A stretch of 64,000 nt of DNA from Isoetes taiwanensis (lineage: Eukaryota > Streptophyta > Lycopodiopsida > Isoetales > Isoetaceae), in contig JAJEKV010000036.1 of NCBI GenBank assembly GCA_021234155.1, positions 7,453,426-7,517,425 on the forward strand, written 5' to 3'. Shown piece by piece: positions 47,236 through 59,782 of this stretch. The translations under genes were made by a program, and so were the position numbers. A model generated the notes under the pieces. That model did no database searches, was not told the DNA's origin, and saw only the letters and a list, made by a program, of their open reading frames with translations. How positions within the stretch are numbered: the first letter of the stretch is position 1; each line of letters begins with the position of its first letter.

Positions 47236-47688
47236 TGTGATATCTGCCTACTTCTCTTGGACATGCCAATGGTTCATGACAAGGACGTCCTATTGTCATA
47301 AGGTTACTCTTCATCCTAATATTATGTCGAAGAAGCAAGATCCAATGGACAGGGAAAGCCTGCAGAAGCTATGGCGTTCTCTATGGTCATGCCCACACAT
47401 ATCAAATTTCTTGCCAGTATTCTCAAAGTTTACTCGAATAACTAGATGGAGATGAATTTGATCGTTCATTACTAAGTGCCTCAATGCTGCCCATCTTATT
47501 TGATTGAATGACACACAAGCACCATAACCACTGTTATACAAAATGGATTTACTGGACTTCCCAGCTCAATGATTCCATGCCTTCAGTTTATACGATAGGT
47601 ATTTCACATGATTCATCAATCAGTTACACAATAACTTCACAATAACTTCAGGCCACTAAGATGGAAACTATGTGTCTCTATCATTAAC

Positions 47689-48421
47689 TTCCTTTGTATT
47701 GTAAGATGATGCAGCTGAAATGGGAAGATCCAATAGAGGCTGCAATACTTCCATCACCCTAGTTCTTCGGTTCTTCATTCCTTCCTCGATAGCAAATTTT
47801 GCTTTACTACAACTTTCAATATCTGCAAAAGCAAGCATCCATCTTCTACCAATTAGTTGCTTTGTCCAACTGCTATTTCGATTTGTTGTTTCAGTTGTAC
47901 CAGATGTTGAAGACATCAAGCATGTTGATCTAATATATGGTAATTGCAAGTCTTTACCAGAGTGGTCACTGCTAAGATAAGGAAAGAGTCATTGCTATTG
48001 GAAAAATATCATAAACCTAGTTCTCATTGAGAACTTCAAGATATCATCATGGCAGTGTGTCCATACAACAAGAATCGGGAGTTCTGGCACTCACCATACA
48101 GCAAGCCAATGCAGCCACAACACGAATGACTCCATCGCTGGATGTTGAAGCATCATCCACGAGTAATAGCCATCCAACAATTCCTTCAGCAGTAATCATT
48201 AAATGCACAACATCATCTTTACCCCTTTCAAAGGCAACTTTGCATGGCAAAATAATGCCTGGAGCTATAGAGGACATATTTCCAGAAAATTAAAGATAAG
48301 AATCATTACCATCGGATGGCAAGCCTACAAGATTGTCTAGCCAGCAAACAAATTCCAATGAATGCGATAGAAAAATGGAAGGCCAGATTGAAAATTGTCC
48401 CTGAAGCTCGTTTGGTTCCAT
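47689..48421 (-). CDS. Unidentified host gene, three adjacent exons truncated by the array
   Basis: Three minus-strand exons are visible. 48421-48314 reads MEPNELQGQFSIWPSIFLSH and LEFVCWLDNLVGLPS. 48277-48095 reads SSIAPGIILPCKVAFERGKD, GIVGWLLLVDDAS and VIRVVAALACCM, then a GTGAGTG donor. 47971-47689 follows CTTATCTTAG and reads GKDLQLPYIRSTCLMSS, GRRWMLAFADIES and RVMEVLQPLLDLP. The frames are clean and the composition is protein-like, so this is a real host gene, but I cannot name it. The array's left junction at 48140 cuts the middle exon between DDAST and SDGVI, so the first exon and half the second recur in every unit while the rest is single copy. Confidence 0.6.
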
Positions 48422-48784
48422 ATCAGGTGAATGCAATGTTCATGAGCGAAACAGCACTAGGTATTGTCTCAGAACATTGCAATTGATCCATGTTCAGTGG
48501 ATGCTATTTGCATGACTTTCTTGAAGCAGAAAGGCCCTATCTAGGTCACAAAAAACGTTTTCATAGTTTTTTTTAGCCCTTGAAAACGTGAAAAAAAAAA
48601 TGTTTTCTTCCTGGTTTAGAATAAAAAACGTAAAAAAAACGCAGCCCGGAATTTCATACTGGAAAACAGATGATGATATTTCATTCCATAAAAATTCTCA
48701 GAGGTCTGATACATTATGACAGAAACTTTGAGACAGAAATTAACTTAGATAGAAACTCTTGACATAAATCTATCTATCACAGAA

Positions 48785-50605
48785 TTAGAGTGTGAGAAAC
48801 AACTTCACAATCCTCATCAGGGATTTCTGCCACTGATTCAGCCTTGATGCAGTTAGCTGATTTCTCCTTTTGTTGTGATGGATATCAAATACACCCCAAG
48901 AACGCTCACATGCAGTGCACTACATACCTGGCTCAAAATGCGAATTGCCCAATGTTGAAGATTTGGAGTTGATGCACCATAGCACTCACACCATTTTGCT
49001 GCAGCAACCTGCTGCCAAAGAAAATAATCCTTTACCTGCCATATAGTGACGATACTCTTGACGAACTTGAGCTTGCAGCTCCTCCTCTGTTATCATCCTT
49101 TCCATGCATTTATAGAAATGCTCCATGAGTTCTGAATCTCTTTCATGGCCTTGCCCATGAAACTTTGGATTCAATATGCATGCAGTAGAATAGATTGGGC
49201 GGTGAAGAAACTCCCATCTTTCATCAACACATCGCCAAAAAAGCTGAATGGTCTCATCATCTATCTTGGAGATCTTAGCTTTCTTGCACATCTCCTCTTT
49301 AGCACGGTCCAAGGCTTCATACACCTCACCTACACATGGTTCTTCACCATCTACGAGGCGCAGCACTTTGAGAAGTGGACTTGTAACCCTTGTAATCATG
49401 GACAAATTGTTCCAGAATTCCTCACTTTCACTTCCTGTAATATACCTGCAAATTATTGTTCCAGATTCTCTTATTTGGCATTTCTGCTGAGAAATCCAGT
49501 TTTCCCACTCATTGCTGATTACAGTTTGCTTTAGTGCAGATTTTGCACGCAAAACACTCCTCATGGACAAGATCTCTATAGCAAAGTGCGTATCAGCAGG
49601 CTTTGACAATTCATTGCATTTATTCACCTTGCAATAAGTGCGAAACAAAGCAAGAGGCATGCCATGATTCTTGATGAAAGTTGCCTTTACTATTGGGATT
49701 TTTCCAATGTCATGAAGCATTAGATTCATGCAATGAGCAGCACATGGGGTCAAGCAAATGCTAGGATAGTTGGCCATGATGATGTTTCCAGCTGCCTTGC
49801 AATTTGCAGCATTATCAGTGATCACTTGGACAACATTCTCTGATCCAATTGCCTCAATGACAGATTCAAGCAATTGAGCTATATAAGCTCCTGTTTTTTC
49901 TTTGCCTGAGGCATCTTTGGAAGAATGAAATACGGTACCTGCAGAACTGCAAACAAGAATGTTGATCAAAGGCCTTCCTTTTTTGTCAGTCCATCCATCA
50001 CTCACAATGGAACAACCAACACGTTCCCAACTCTTCCTTACATCCATTAACTCAGCATCCACACTGTTTCTTTCATGAATGAGGAGATTAGTTCTCAAAG
50101 ATTCTGAATTTGATGCTTTATAACTGACCCCATATTTGCCAATAGCAGACACTATTTCAGAAAAGAAAGGAGATCTAGCTTTATTGAATGGGATGCCTTC
50201 AGCATAGAAAAACTTTGCAACTGCTATCCACCATAACTTTCTCACTTTTCCAGAATAAGGCTTTGATGGTATTGGTTTGAGGCAATCTTATAGAGCTGCA
50301 ACCAGCTTGAGAATTACAACTCATTGAAGAAATCCGGGCAGCAGAGGCTGCATGCATTTTCTTCTTGTACTTTTTAATAGACTTGCTATTTACTTCAACC
50401 TGTAAGCTCTTCAATTTCTCCTTTGAAATGCCCTATGCAGCAACACCAGATTCTGAATTCCCAAGAAGATGGCCCCTCAATCGGGTGAGTGAGCCCTGAA
50501 ATTCTTGATCACATTCCTTGCATTTCACCTGAAACACTCCATGAGACTTCTCTTCTACAACCTCAAAATACTGCCATTCAATTCAATTGCTCTGCTTCTA
50601 ACCAT
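48785..50605 (-). pseudogene. hAT transposase, array unit 1
   Basis: ATG at 50605 gives MVRSRAIELNG, then a frame slip at 50570. A BED-type zinc finger (FQVKCKECDQEFQGSLTRLRGHLLGN, partly out of frame) is followed by a 419-codon open frame (50245-48986): DUF659 with SIVSDGWTDKKGRPLINI, VVQVITDNAANCKAAG and PCAAHCMNLMLHDIG, then the hAT core. The first Asp (SDGWTD) and second Asp (ITDN) of the catalytic set are visible. The dimerisation region is frame-shifted near 49000 and loses its last ~20 residues through the 130-bp deletion shared by all units. Tail reads IVKLFLTL. Confidence 0.88.
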
Positions 50606-51519
50606 ATTGTAAAGAATGCACAGCTGGCAAGAGTTCTTGCGAAAAACGTGAGGAAAAAGAAAGGAAATGAACTGGATATGAACTACAGGCATATATCTGC
50701 TGATTCTCGCCATGAATCGTCCTACAGTTAAGAATTGATGGATGCAAATGGCTCATTGGTATGTTACGACAAATCTGGCGAGAAATCTGGTAGAGATCGT
50801 GGGTTGTGGAGAAGAACCCTAACGGGCCAAAAAAGCGGCCCCAAAAGTTGACCTCTTTGCGGGAACATTTGGATGTTGAAGCATCATCCACGAGTAATAG
50901 CCATCCAACAATTCCTTCAGCAGTAATCATTAAATGCACAACATCATCTTTACCCCTTTCAAAGGCAACTTTGCATGGCAAAATAATGCCTGGAGCTATA
51001 GAGGACATATTTCCGGAAAATTAAAGATAAGAATCATTACCATCACTAAGGGATGGCAAGCCTACAAGATTGTCTAGCCAGCAAACAAATTCCAATGAAT
51101 GCGATAGAAAAATGGAAGGCCGATTGAAAATTGTCCCCTGGCTTCGTTTGGTTCCATATCGGTGAATGCAATGTTCATGGCCAAACAAAGACTAGGTATT
51201 GTCTCGAGAACATTGCAATTGATCCATGTTCAGTGGATGCTATTTGCATGACTTTCTTGAAGCAGAAAGGCCCTATCTAGGTCACAAAAAATGTTTTCAT
51301 AGTTTTTTTTAGCCCTTGAAAACGTGAAAAAAAAACGTTTTCTTCCTGGTTTAGAATAAAAAACGTAAAAAAAACGCAGCCCGGAATTTCATACTGGAAA
51401 ACAGATGATGATATTTCATTCCATAAAAATTCTCAGAGGTCTGATACATTATGACAGAAACTTTGAGACAGAAATTAACTTAGATAGAAACTCTTGACAT
51501 AAATCTATCTATCACAGAA

Positions 51520-53389
51520 TTAGAGTGTGAGAAACAACTTCACAATCCTCATCAGGGATTTCTGCCACTGATTCAGCCTTGATGCAGTTAGCTGATTTCT
51601 CCTTTTGTTGTGATGGATATCAAATACACCCCAAGAACGCTCACATGCAGTGCACTACATACCTGGCTCAAAATGCGAATTGCCCAATGTTGAAGATTTG
51701 GAGTTGATGCACCATAGCACTCATACCATTTTGCTGCAGCAACCTGCTGCAAAAGAAAATAACCCTTTACCTGCCATATAGTGACGATATTCTTGACGAA
51801 CTTGAGCTTGCATCTCCTCCTTTAATATCATCCTTTCCATGCATTTATAGAAATGCTCCATGAGTTCTGAATCTCTTTCATGGCCTTGCCCATGAAACTC
51901 TAGATTCAATATGCATGCTGCAGCATAGATTGCGCAGTAAAGAAACTCCCATCTTTCATCAACACATCGTCAAAAAAGCTGAATGGACTCATAATCCATC
52001 TTGGAGGTCTTTGCTTTCTTGCACATCTCCTCTTTAACATGGTCCAAGGCTTCATACACCTCAACTACACATGGTTCTTCACCATCTACAAGGCGCAACA
52101 CTTTGAGAAGTGGATTTGTAACCCTTGTAAGCATGGACAAATTGTTCCATAATTCTTCACTTTCATTCCCTGTAATGTACCTGCAAATTATTGTTCCAGA
52201 TTCTCTTATTTGATGCTTTTGCTGAGAAATCCAGCTTACCCACTCATTGCTGATTATAGTTTGCTTTAGTGCAGATTTTGCACACAAAACACTCCTCATG
52301 GACAAGATCTCTGTAGCAAAATGCATATCAGCAGGCTTTGACAATTCATTGCATTTATTCACCTTGCAATAAGTGTGAAATAAAACAAGATGCATGCCAT
52401 GATTCTTGATGAAAGTGATGATGTCCCTTGACTGCTGCACAATTGCTTTTACTATCTCTTCTTCTTCTTCTATTGGGATTTTTCCAATGTCATGAAGCAT
52501 CAGATTCATGCAATGAGCAACACATGGGGTCCAGCAAATGCTAGGGTAGTTGACCATGATAATGCCTCCAGCTGCCTTGCAATTTGCAGCATTATCAGTG
52601 ATCACTTGAACAACATTCTCTGGTCCAATTGCCTCAATGACAGATTCAAGCGATTGAGCTATATAAGCTCTTATTTTTTCTTTGCATGAGGCATCTTTGG
52701 AAGAATGAAATACTGTACCTGCAGAATTACAAACAAGAATGTTGATCAAAGGCTTTCCTTTTTTGTCAGTCTATCCATCACTCACAATGGAACAACCAAC
52801 ACGTTCTCAACTCTTCCTTACATCCACTAACTCAGCATCCACACCGTTTCATTCATCAGAGACGAGATTAGTTCTCAAAGATTCTAAATTTGGTGCTTTC
52901 TAACTGACCCCATATTTACCAATAGACAGACACCATTTCAGAAAAGAAAGGAGATCTAGCTTTATTAAATGGGATGCCTTCAGCATAGAAAAACTTTGCA
53001 ATTGCTCTATCCACCATAATTTTCTCACTTTTGCAGAATAAAGCTTTGATGATATTGGTTTGAGGCAATCTTATAGAGTCGCAACCCGGCTTTGAGAATT
53101 ACAACTCATTGAAGAAATCCGGGCGGCCAGGCTGCATGCATTTTCTTCTTGTACTTTTTAATAGACTTGCTATTTACTTCAACCTGTAAGCTCTTCAATT
53201 TCTCCTTTGAAATGCCCTATGCAGCAACACCAGATTCTGAATTCCCAAGAAGATGGCCCCTCAATCGGGTGAGTGAGCCCTGAAATTCTTGATCACATTC
53301 CTTGCATTTCACCTGAAACACTCCATGAGACTTCTCTTCTACAATCTCAAAATACTGCCATTCAATTCAATTGCTCTGCTTCTAACCAT
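51520..53389 (-). pseudogene. hAT transposase, array unit 2 (divergent, carries 51 extra bp)
   Basis: This unit differs from the others in its hAT body. It keeps 51 bp near 52417-52475 (IEEEEEIVKAIVQQSRDIIT) that the other four lack, and has many scattered substitutions, including stops near 52773 and 51965. The extra 17 codons are in frame and look original. Its flanks are as close to the neighbours as theirs are to each other, so the body came from another allele or was converted from another locus. The longest frame is 259 codons (52749-51970). Confidence 0.85.
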
Positions 53390-54306
53390 ATTGTAAAGAA
53401 TGCACAGCTGGCAAGAGTTCTTGCGAAAAACGTGAGGAAAAAGAAAGGAAATGAACTGGATATGAACTACAGGCATATATCTGCTGATTCTCGCCATGAA
53501 TCGTCCTACAGTTAAGAATTGATGGATGCAAATGGCTCATTGGCGTATGTTACAGCAAATCTGGCCAGAAATCTGTTAGAGATCGTGGGTTGTGGAGAAG
53601 AACCCTAACGGGCCAAAAAACGGCCCCAAAAAGTTGACCTCTTTGCCCGGAACGCTGGATGTTGAAGCATCATCCACGAGTAATAGCCATCCAACAATTC
53701 CTTCAGCAGTAATCATTAAATGCACAACATCATCTTTACCCCTTTCAAAGGCAACTTTGCATGGCAAAATAATGCCTGGAGCTATAGAGGACATATTTCC
53801 GGAAAATTAAAGATAAGAATCATTACCATCACTAAGGGATGGCAAGCCTACAAGATTGTCTAGCCAGCAAACAAATTCCAATGAATGCGATAGAAAAATG
53901 GAAGGCCAGATTGAAAATTGTCCCTGAAGCTCGTTTGGTTCCATATCAGGTGAATGCAATGTTCATGAGCGAAACAGCACTAGGTATTGTCTCAGAACAT
54001 TGCAATTGATCCATGTTCAGTGGATGCTATTTGCATGACTTTCTTGAAGCAGAAAGGCCCTATCTAGGTCACAAAAAATGTTTTCATAGTTTTTTTTAGC
54101 CCTTGAAAACGTGAAAAAAAAACGTTTTCTTCCTGGTTTAGAATAAAAAACGTAAAAAAAACGCAGCCCGGAATTTCATACTGGAAAACAGATGATGATA
54201 TTTCATTCCATAAAAATTCTCAGAGGTCTGATACATTATGACAGAAACTTTGAGACAGAAATTAACTTAGATAGAAACTCTTGACATAAATCTATCTATC
54301 ACAGAA

Positions 54307-56123
54307 TTAGAGTGTGAGAAACAACTTCACAATCCTCATCAGGGATTTCTGCCACTGATTCAGCCTTGATGCAGTTAGCTGATTTCTCCTTTTGTTGTGA
54401 TGGATATCAAATACACCCCAAGAACGCTCACATGCAGTGCACTACATACCTGGCTCAAAATGCGAATTGCCCAATGTTGAAGATTTGGAGTTGATGCACC
54501 ATAGCACTCATACCATTTTGCTGCAGCAACCTGCTGCCAAAGAAAATAATCCTTTACCTGCCATATAGTGACGATACTCTTGACGAACTTGAGCTTGCAG
54601 CTCCTCCTCTGTTATCATCCTTTCCATGCATTTATAGAAATGCTCCATGAGTTCTGAATCTCTTTCATGGCCTTGCCCATGAAACTTTGGATTCAATATG
54701 CATGCAGTAGAATAGATTGGGCGGTGAAGAAACTCCCATCTTTCATCAACACGTCGCCAAAAAAGCTGAATGGTCTCATCATCTATCTTGGAGATCTTAG
54801 CTTTCTTGCACATCTCCTCTTTAGCACGGTCCAAGGCTTCATACACCTCACCTACACATGGTTCTTCACCATCTACGAGGCGCAGCACTTTGAGAAGTGG
54901 ACTTGTAACCCTTGTAATCTTGGACAAATTGTTCCAGAATTCCTCACTTTCACTTCCTGTAATATACCTGCAAATTATTGTTCCAGATTCTCTTATTTGG
55001 CATTTCTGCTGAGAAATCCAGTTTTCCCACTCATTGCTGATTACAGTTTGCTTTAGTGCAGATTTTGCACGCAAAACACTCCTCATGGACAAGATCTCTA
55101 TAGCAAAGTGCGTGTCGTTGACTTTGACAATTCATTGCATTTATTCACCTTGCAATAAGTGCGAAACAAAGCAAGAGGCATGCCATGATTCTTGATGAAA
55201 GTTGCCTTTACTATTGGGATTTTTCCAATGTCATGAAGCATTAGATTCATGCAATGAGCAGCACATGGGGTCCAGCAAATGCTAGGGTAGTTGGCCATGA
55301 TGATGTCTCCAGCTGCCTTGCAATTTGCAGCATTATCAGTGATCACTTGGACAACATTCTCTGGTCCAATTGCCTCAATGACAGATTCAAGCAATTGAGC
55401 TATATAAGCTCCTGTTTTCTCTTTGCCTGAGGCATCTTTGGAAGAATGAAAACTGCAGAGCTGCAAACAAGAATGTTAATCAAAGGCCTTCCTTTTTTGT
55501 CTGTCCATCCATCACTCACAATGGAACAACCAACACGTTCCCAGCTCTTCCTTACATCCATTAACTCAGCATCCACACTGTTTCTTTCATCAGTGAGGAG
55601 ATTAGTTCTCAAAGATTCTGAATTTGGTGCTTTATAACTGACCCCATATTTGCCAATAGCAGACACCATTTCAGAAAAGAAAGGAGATCTAGCTTTATTA
55701 AATGGGATGCCTTCAAATAGAAAAACTTTGCAACTGCTCTATCCACCATAACTTTCTCACTTTTGCAGAATAAAGCTTTGATGGTATTGGTTTGAGGCAA
55801 TGCTATAGAGCTGCAACCAGCTTGAGAATTACAACTCATTGAAGAAATCCGGGCAACAGAGGCTGCATGCATTTTCTTCTTGTACTTTTTAATAGACTTG
55901 CTATTTACTTCAACCTGCAAGCTCTTCAATTTCTCCTTTGAAATGCCCTTGCATGCAGCAACACCAGATTCTGAATTCCCAAGAAGATGGCCCCTCAATC
56001 GGGTGAGTGAGCCCTGAAATTCTTGACCACATTCCTTGCATTTCACCTGAAACACTCCATGAGACTTCTCTTCTACAACCTCAAAAATATCGCCATTCAA
56101 TTCAATTGCTCGCTTCTAACCAT
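54307..56123 (-). pseudogene. hAT transposase, array unit 3
   Basis: It has the best N-terminus in the array: ATG at 56123 reads in frame through GDIFEVVEEKSHGVFQVKCK, with the BED ligands Cys-x2-Cys then His (GSLTRLRGHLL), to about 55730. A slip near 55720 separates it from the DUF659 part (SIVSDGWTDKKG). A 10-bp loss at about 55455 removes the TVFH residues, and CGTGTCG replaces the usual sequence at 55111. The 194-codon C-terminal frame (55092-54508) is open. Confidence 0.85.
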
Positions 56124-57040
56124 ATTGTAAAGAATGCACACCGGCAAGAGTTCTTCGCGAAAAAACGTGAGGAAAAAAGAAAGGAAGTGAACTGGATATG
56201 AACCACAGGCATATATCTGCTGATTCTCGCCATGAATCGTCCTACAGTTAAGAATTGATGGATGCAAATGGCTCATTGGCGTATGTTACGCCAGAAATCG
56301 GCGTAAACCGATAGAGATCGTGGGTTGTGGAGAAGAACCCTAACGGGCCAAAAACGCCCCAAAAAGTTGACCTCTTTGCCCGAGCACGCCGGATGTTGAA
56401 GCATCATCCACGAGTAATAGCCATCCAACAATTCCTTCAGCAGTAATCATTAAATGCACAACATCATCTTTACCCCTTTCAAAGGCAACTTTGCATGGCA
56501 AAATAATGCCTGGAGCTATAGAGGACATATTTCCGGAAAATTAAAGATAAGAATCATTACCATCACTAAGGGATGGCAAGCCTACAAGATTGTCTAGCCA
56601 GCAAACAAATTCCAATGAATGCGATAGAAAAATGGAAGGCCAGATTGAAAATTGTCCCTGAAGCTCGTTTGGTTCCATATCAGGTGAATGCAATGTTCAT
56701 GAGCGAAACAGCACTAGGTATTGTCTCAGAACATTGCAATTGATCCATGTTCAGTGGATGCTATTTGCATGACTTTCTTGAAGCAGAAAGGCCCTATCTA
56801 GGTCACAAAAAACGTTTTCATAGTTTTTTTTAGCCCTTGAAAACGTGAAAAAAAAAAACGTTTTCTTCCTGGTTTAGAATAAAAAACGAAAAAAACGCTG
56901 TTCTAATTTCATCTTTGGAAAACAGATGATGATATTTCATTCCATAAAAATTCTCAGAGGTCTGATACATTATGACAGAAACTTTGAGACAGAAATTAAC
57001 TTAGATAGAAACTCTTGACATAAATCTATCTATCACAGAA

Positions 57041-58864
57041 TTAGAGTGTGAGAAACAACTTCACAATCCTCATCAGGGATTTACGCCATTTTGGATTTGA
57101 TGCGATTAGCTGATTTCTCCTTTTGTTGTGATGGATATCAAATACACCCCAAGAACGCTCACATGCAGTGCACTACATACCTGGCTCAAAATGCGAATTG
57201 CCCAATGTTGAAGATTTGGAGTTGATGCACCATAGCACTCACACCATTTTGCTGCAGCAACCTGCTGCCAAAGAAAATAATCCTTTACCTGCCATATAGT
57301 GACGATACTCTTGATTTAACTTGAGCTTGCGGCTCCTCCTCTCATTATCATCCTTTCCATGCATTTATAGAAATGCTCCATGAGTTCTGAATCTCTTTCA
57401 TGGCCTTGCCCATGAAACTTTGGATTCAATATGCATGCGATAGAATAGATTGGTGGTGAAGAAACTCCCATCTTTCATCAACACATCGCCAAAAAGCTGA
57501 ATGGTCTCATCATCTATCTTGGAGATCTTAGCTTTCTTGCACATCTCCTCTTTAGCACGGTCCAAGGCTTCATACACCTCACCTACACATGGTTCTTCAC
57601 CATCTACGAGGCGCAGCACTTTGAGAAGTGGACTTGTAACCCTTGTAATCATGGACAAATTGTTCCGAATTCCTCACTTTCACTTCCGTAATATACCCGC
57701 AAATTATTGTTCCGTGATTCTCTTATTTGGCATTCCCTGAAAATCCAGTTTTCCCACTCATTGCTGATTCAGTTTGCTTTTAGTGCAGATTTTGCACGCA
57801 AAAACACTCCTCATGGACAAGATCTCTATAGCAAAGTGCGTATCAGCAGGCTTTGACAATTCATTGCATTTATTCACCTTGCAATAAGTGCGAAACAAAG
57901 CAAGAGGCATGCCATGATTCTTGATGAAAGTTGCCTTTACTATTGGGATTTTTCCAATGTCATGAAGCATTAGATTCATGCAATGAGCAAAGACATGGGG
58001 TCAAGCAAATGCTAGGATAGTTGGCCATGATGATGTTTCCAGTACCTTTGCAATTTGCGGCATTATCGATGATCACTTGGACAACATTCTCGATCCAATT
58101 GCCTCAATGACAGATTCAAGCAATTGGGCTATATAAGCTCTGTTTTTTTTCTTTGCCCGAGGCATCTTTGGAAGAATGAAATACGGTTACTGCAGAGAAT
58201 CGCAAACAAGAATGTTGATCAAAGGCCTTCCTTTTTTGTCACCCATCCATCACTCACAATGGAACAACCAACACGTTCCCAACTCTTCCTTACATCCATT
58301 AACTCAAAGATCCACAATTGTTTCTTTCATGAATGAGGAGATTAGTTCTCAAAGATTCTGAATTTGGTGCTTTATAATCGACCCCATATTTGCCAATAGC
58401 GGACACTATTTCGTAAAAGAAAGGAGATCTAGCTTTATTGAATGGGATGCCTTCAAAGATAGAAAAACTTTGCAAATCGCTATCCACCATAACTTTCTCA
58501 CTTTTCCGAATAAGGCTTTGATGGTATTGGTTTGAGGCAATCTTATAGAGCTGCAACCAGCCTTGAGAATTACAACTCATTGAAGAAATCCGGGCGGCAG
58601 AGGTCGATGCATTTTCTTCTTGTACTTTTTAATAGACTTGCTATTTACTTCAACCCGTAAGCTCTTCAATTTCTCCTTTGAAATGCCCTTGCATGCAGCA
58701 ACACCAGATTCTGAATTCCCAAGAAGATGGCCCCTTAATCGGGTGAGTGAGCCCTGAAATTCTTGATCACATTCCTTGCATTTCACCTGAAACACTCCAT
58801 GAGACTTCTCTTCTACAACCTCAAAAATATCGCTTATTCAATTCAATTGCTCGCTTCTAACCAT
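57041..58864 (-). pseudogene. hAT transposase, array unit 4 (heavily frame-broken)
   Basis: This is the most broken unit. One- to three-base changes hit nearly every CAG or CTG position relative to units 1 and 3, and the longest frame is only 93 codons. Remaining landmarks are the BED finger (CKECDQEFQGSLTRLRGHLL, 58795-58700) and SLGVFDIHHN-type C-terminal sequence. The clustering of differences in one trinucleotide context suggests sequence quality rather than age. Confidence 0.8.
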
Positions 58865-59782
58865 ATTGTAAAGAATGCACACCGGCAAGAGTTCTTGGCG
58901 AAAAACGTGAGGAAAAAAAAAGGAAGTGAATCGATATGAACTACAGTGCATATATCTCGCCGATTCTCGCCATGAATAGTCCTACAGTTAAGAATTGATG
59001 GATGCAAATGGCTCATTGGCGTATGTTACAGCAAATCTGCCGAAATCTGTTAGAGATCGTGGGTTGTGGAGAAGAACCCTAACGGGCCAAAAACGCCCCC
59101 AAAAAAGTCTACCTCTTTGTTCCCTCTTGCCGGATGTTGAAGCATCATCCACGAGTAATAGCCACCCAACAATTCCTTCAAAGAATCATTAAATGCACAA
59201 CATCATCTTTACCCCTTTCAAAGGCAACTTTGCATGGCAAAATAATGCCTGGAGCTATAGAGGACATATTTCCGGAAAATTAAAGATAAGAATCATTACC
59301 ATCACTAAGGGATGGCAAGCCTACAAGATTGTCTAGCCAGCAAACAAATTCCAATGAATGCGATAGAAAAATGGAAGGCCAGATTGAAAATTGTCCCCTG
59401 GCTCGTTTGGTTCCATATCGTGAAATGCAATGTTCATGAGCGAAAATAAAGACTAGGTATTGTCTCAGAACATTGCAATTGATCCATGTTCAGTGGATGC
59501 TATTTGCATGACTTTCTTGAAGCAGAAAGGCCCTATCTAGGTCACAAAAAATGTTTTCATAGTTTTTTTTAGCCCTTGAAAACGTGAAAAAAAAACGTTT
59601 TCTTCCTGGTTTAGAATAAAAAACGTAAAAAAAAAACGCGGCCGAATTTCATAATCGAAAAATGATGATGATGATATTTCATTCCATAAAAATTCTCAGA
59701 GGTCTGATACATTATGACAGAAACTTTGAGACAGAAATTAACTTAGATAGAAACTCTTGACATAAATCTATCTATCACAGAA

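Noticed and set aside
49145-49534. Plus-strand 129-codon frame conserved in array units and at 32.9 kb
   Set aside because: It is exactly antisense to the hAT transposase. Its conservation follows from copy identity and constraint on the transposase frame.
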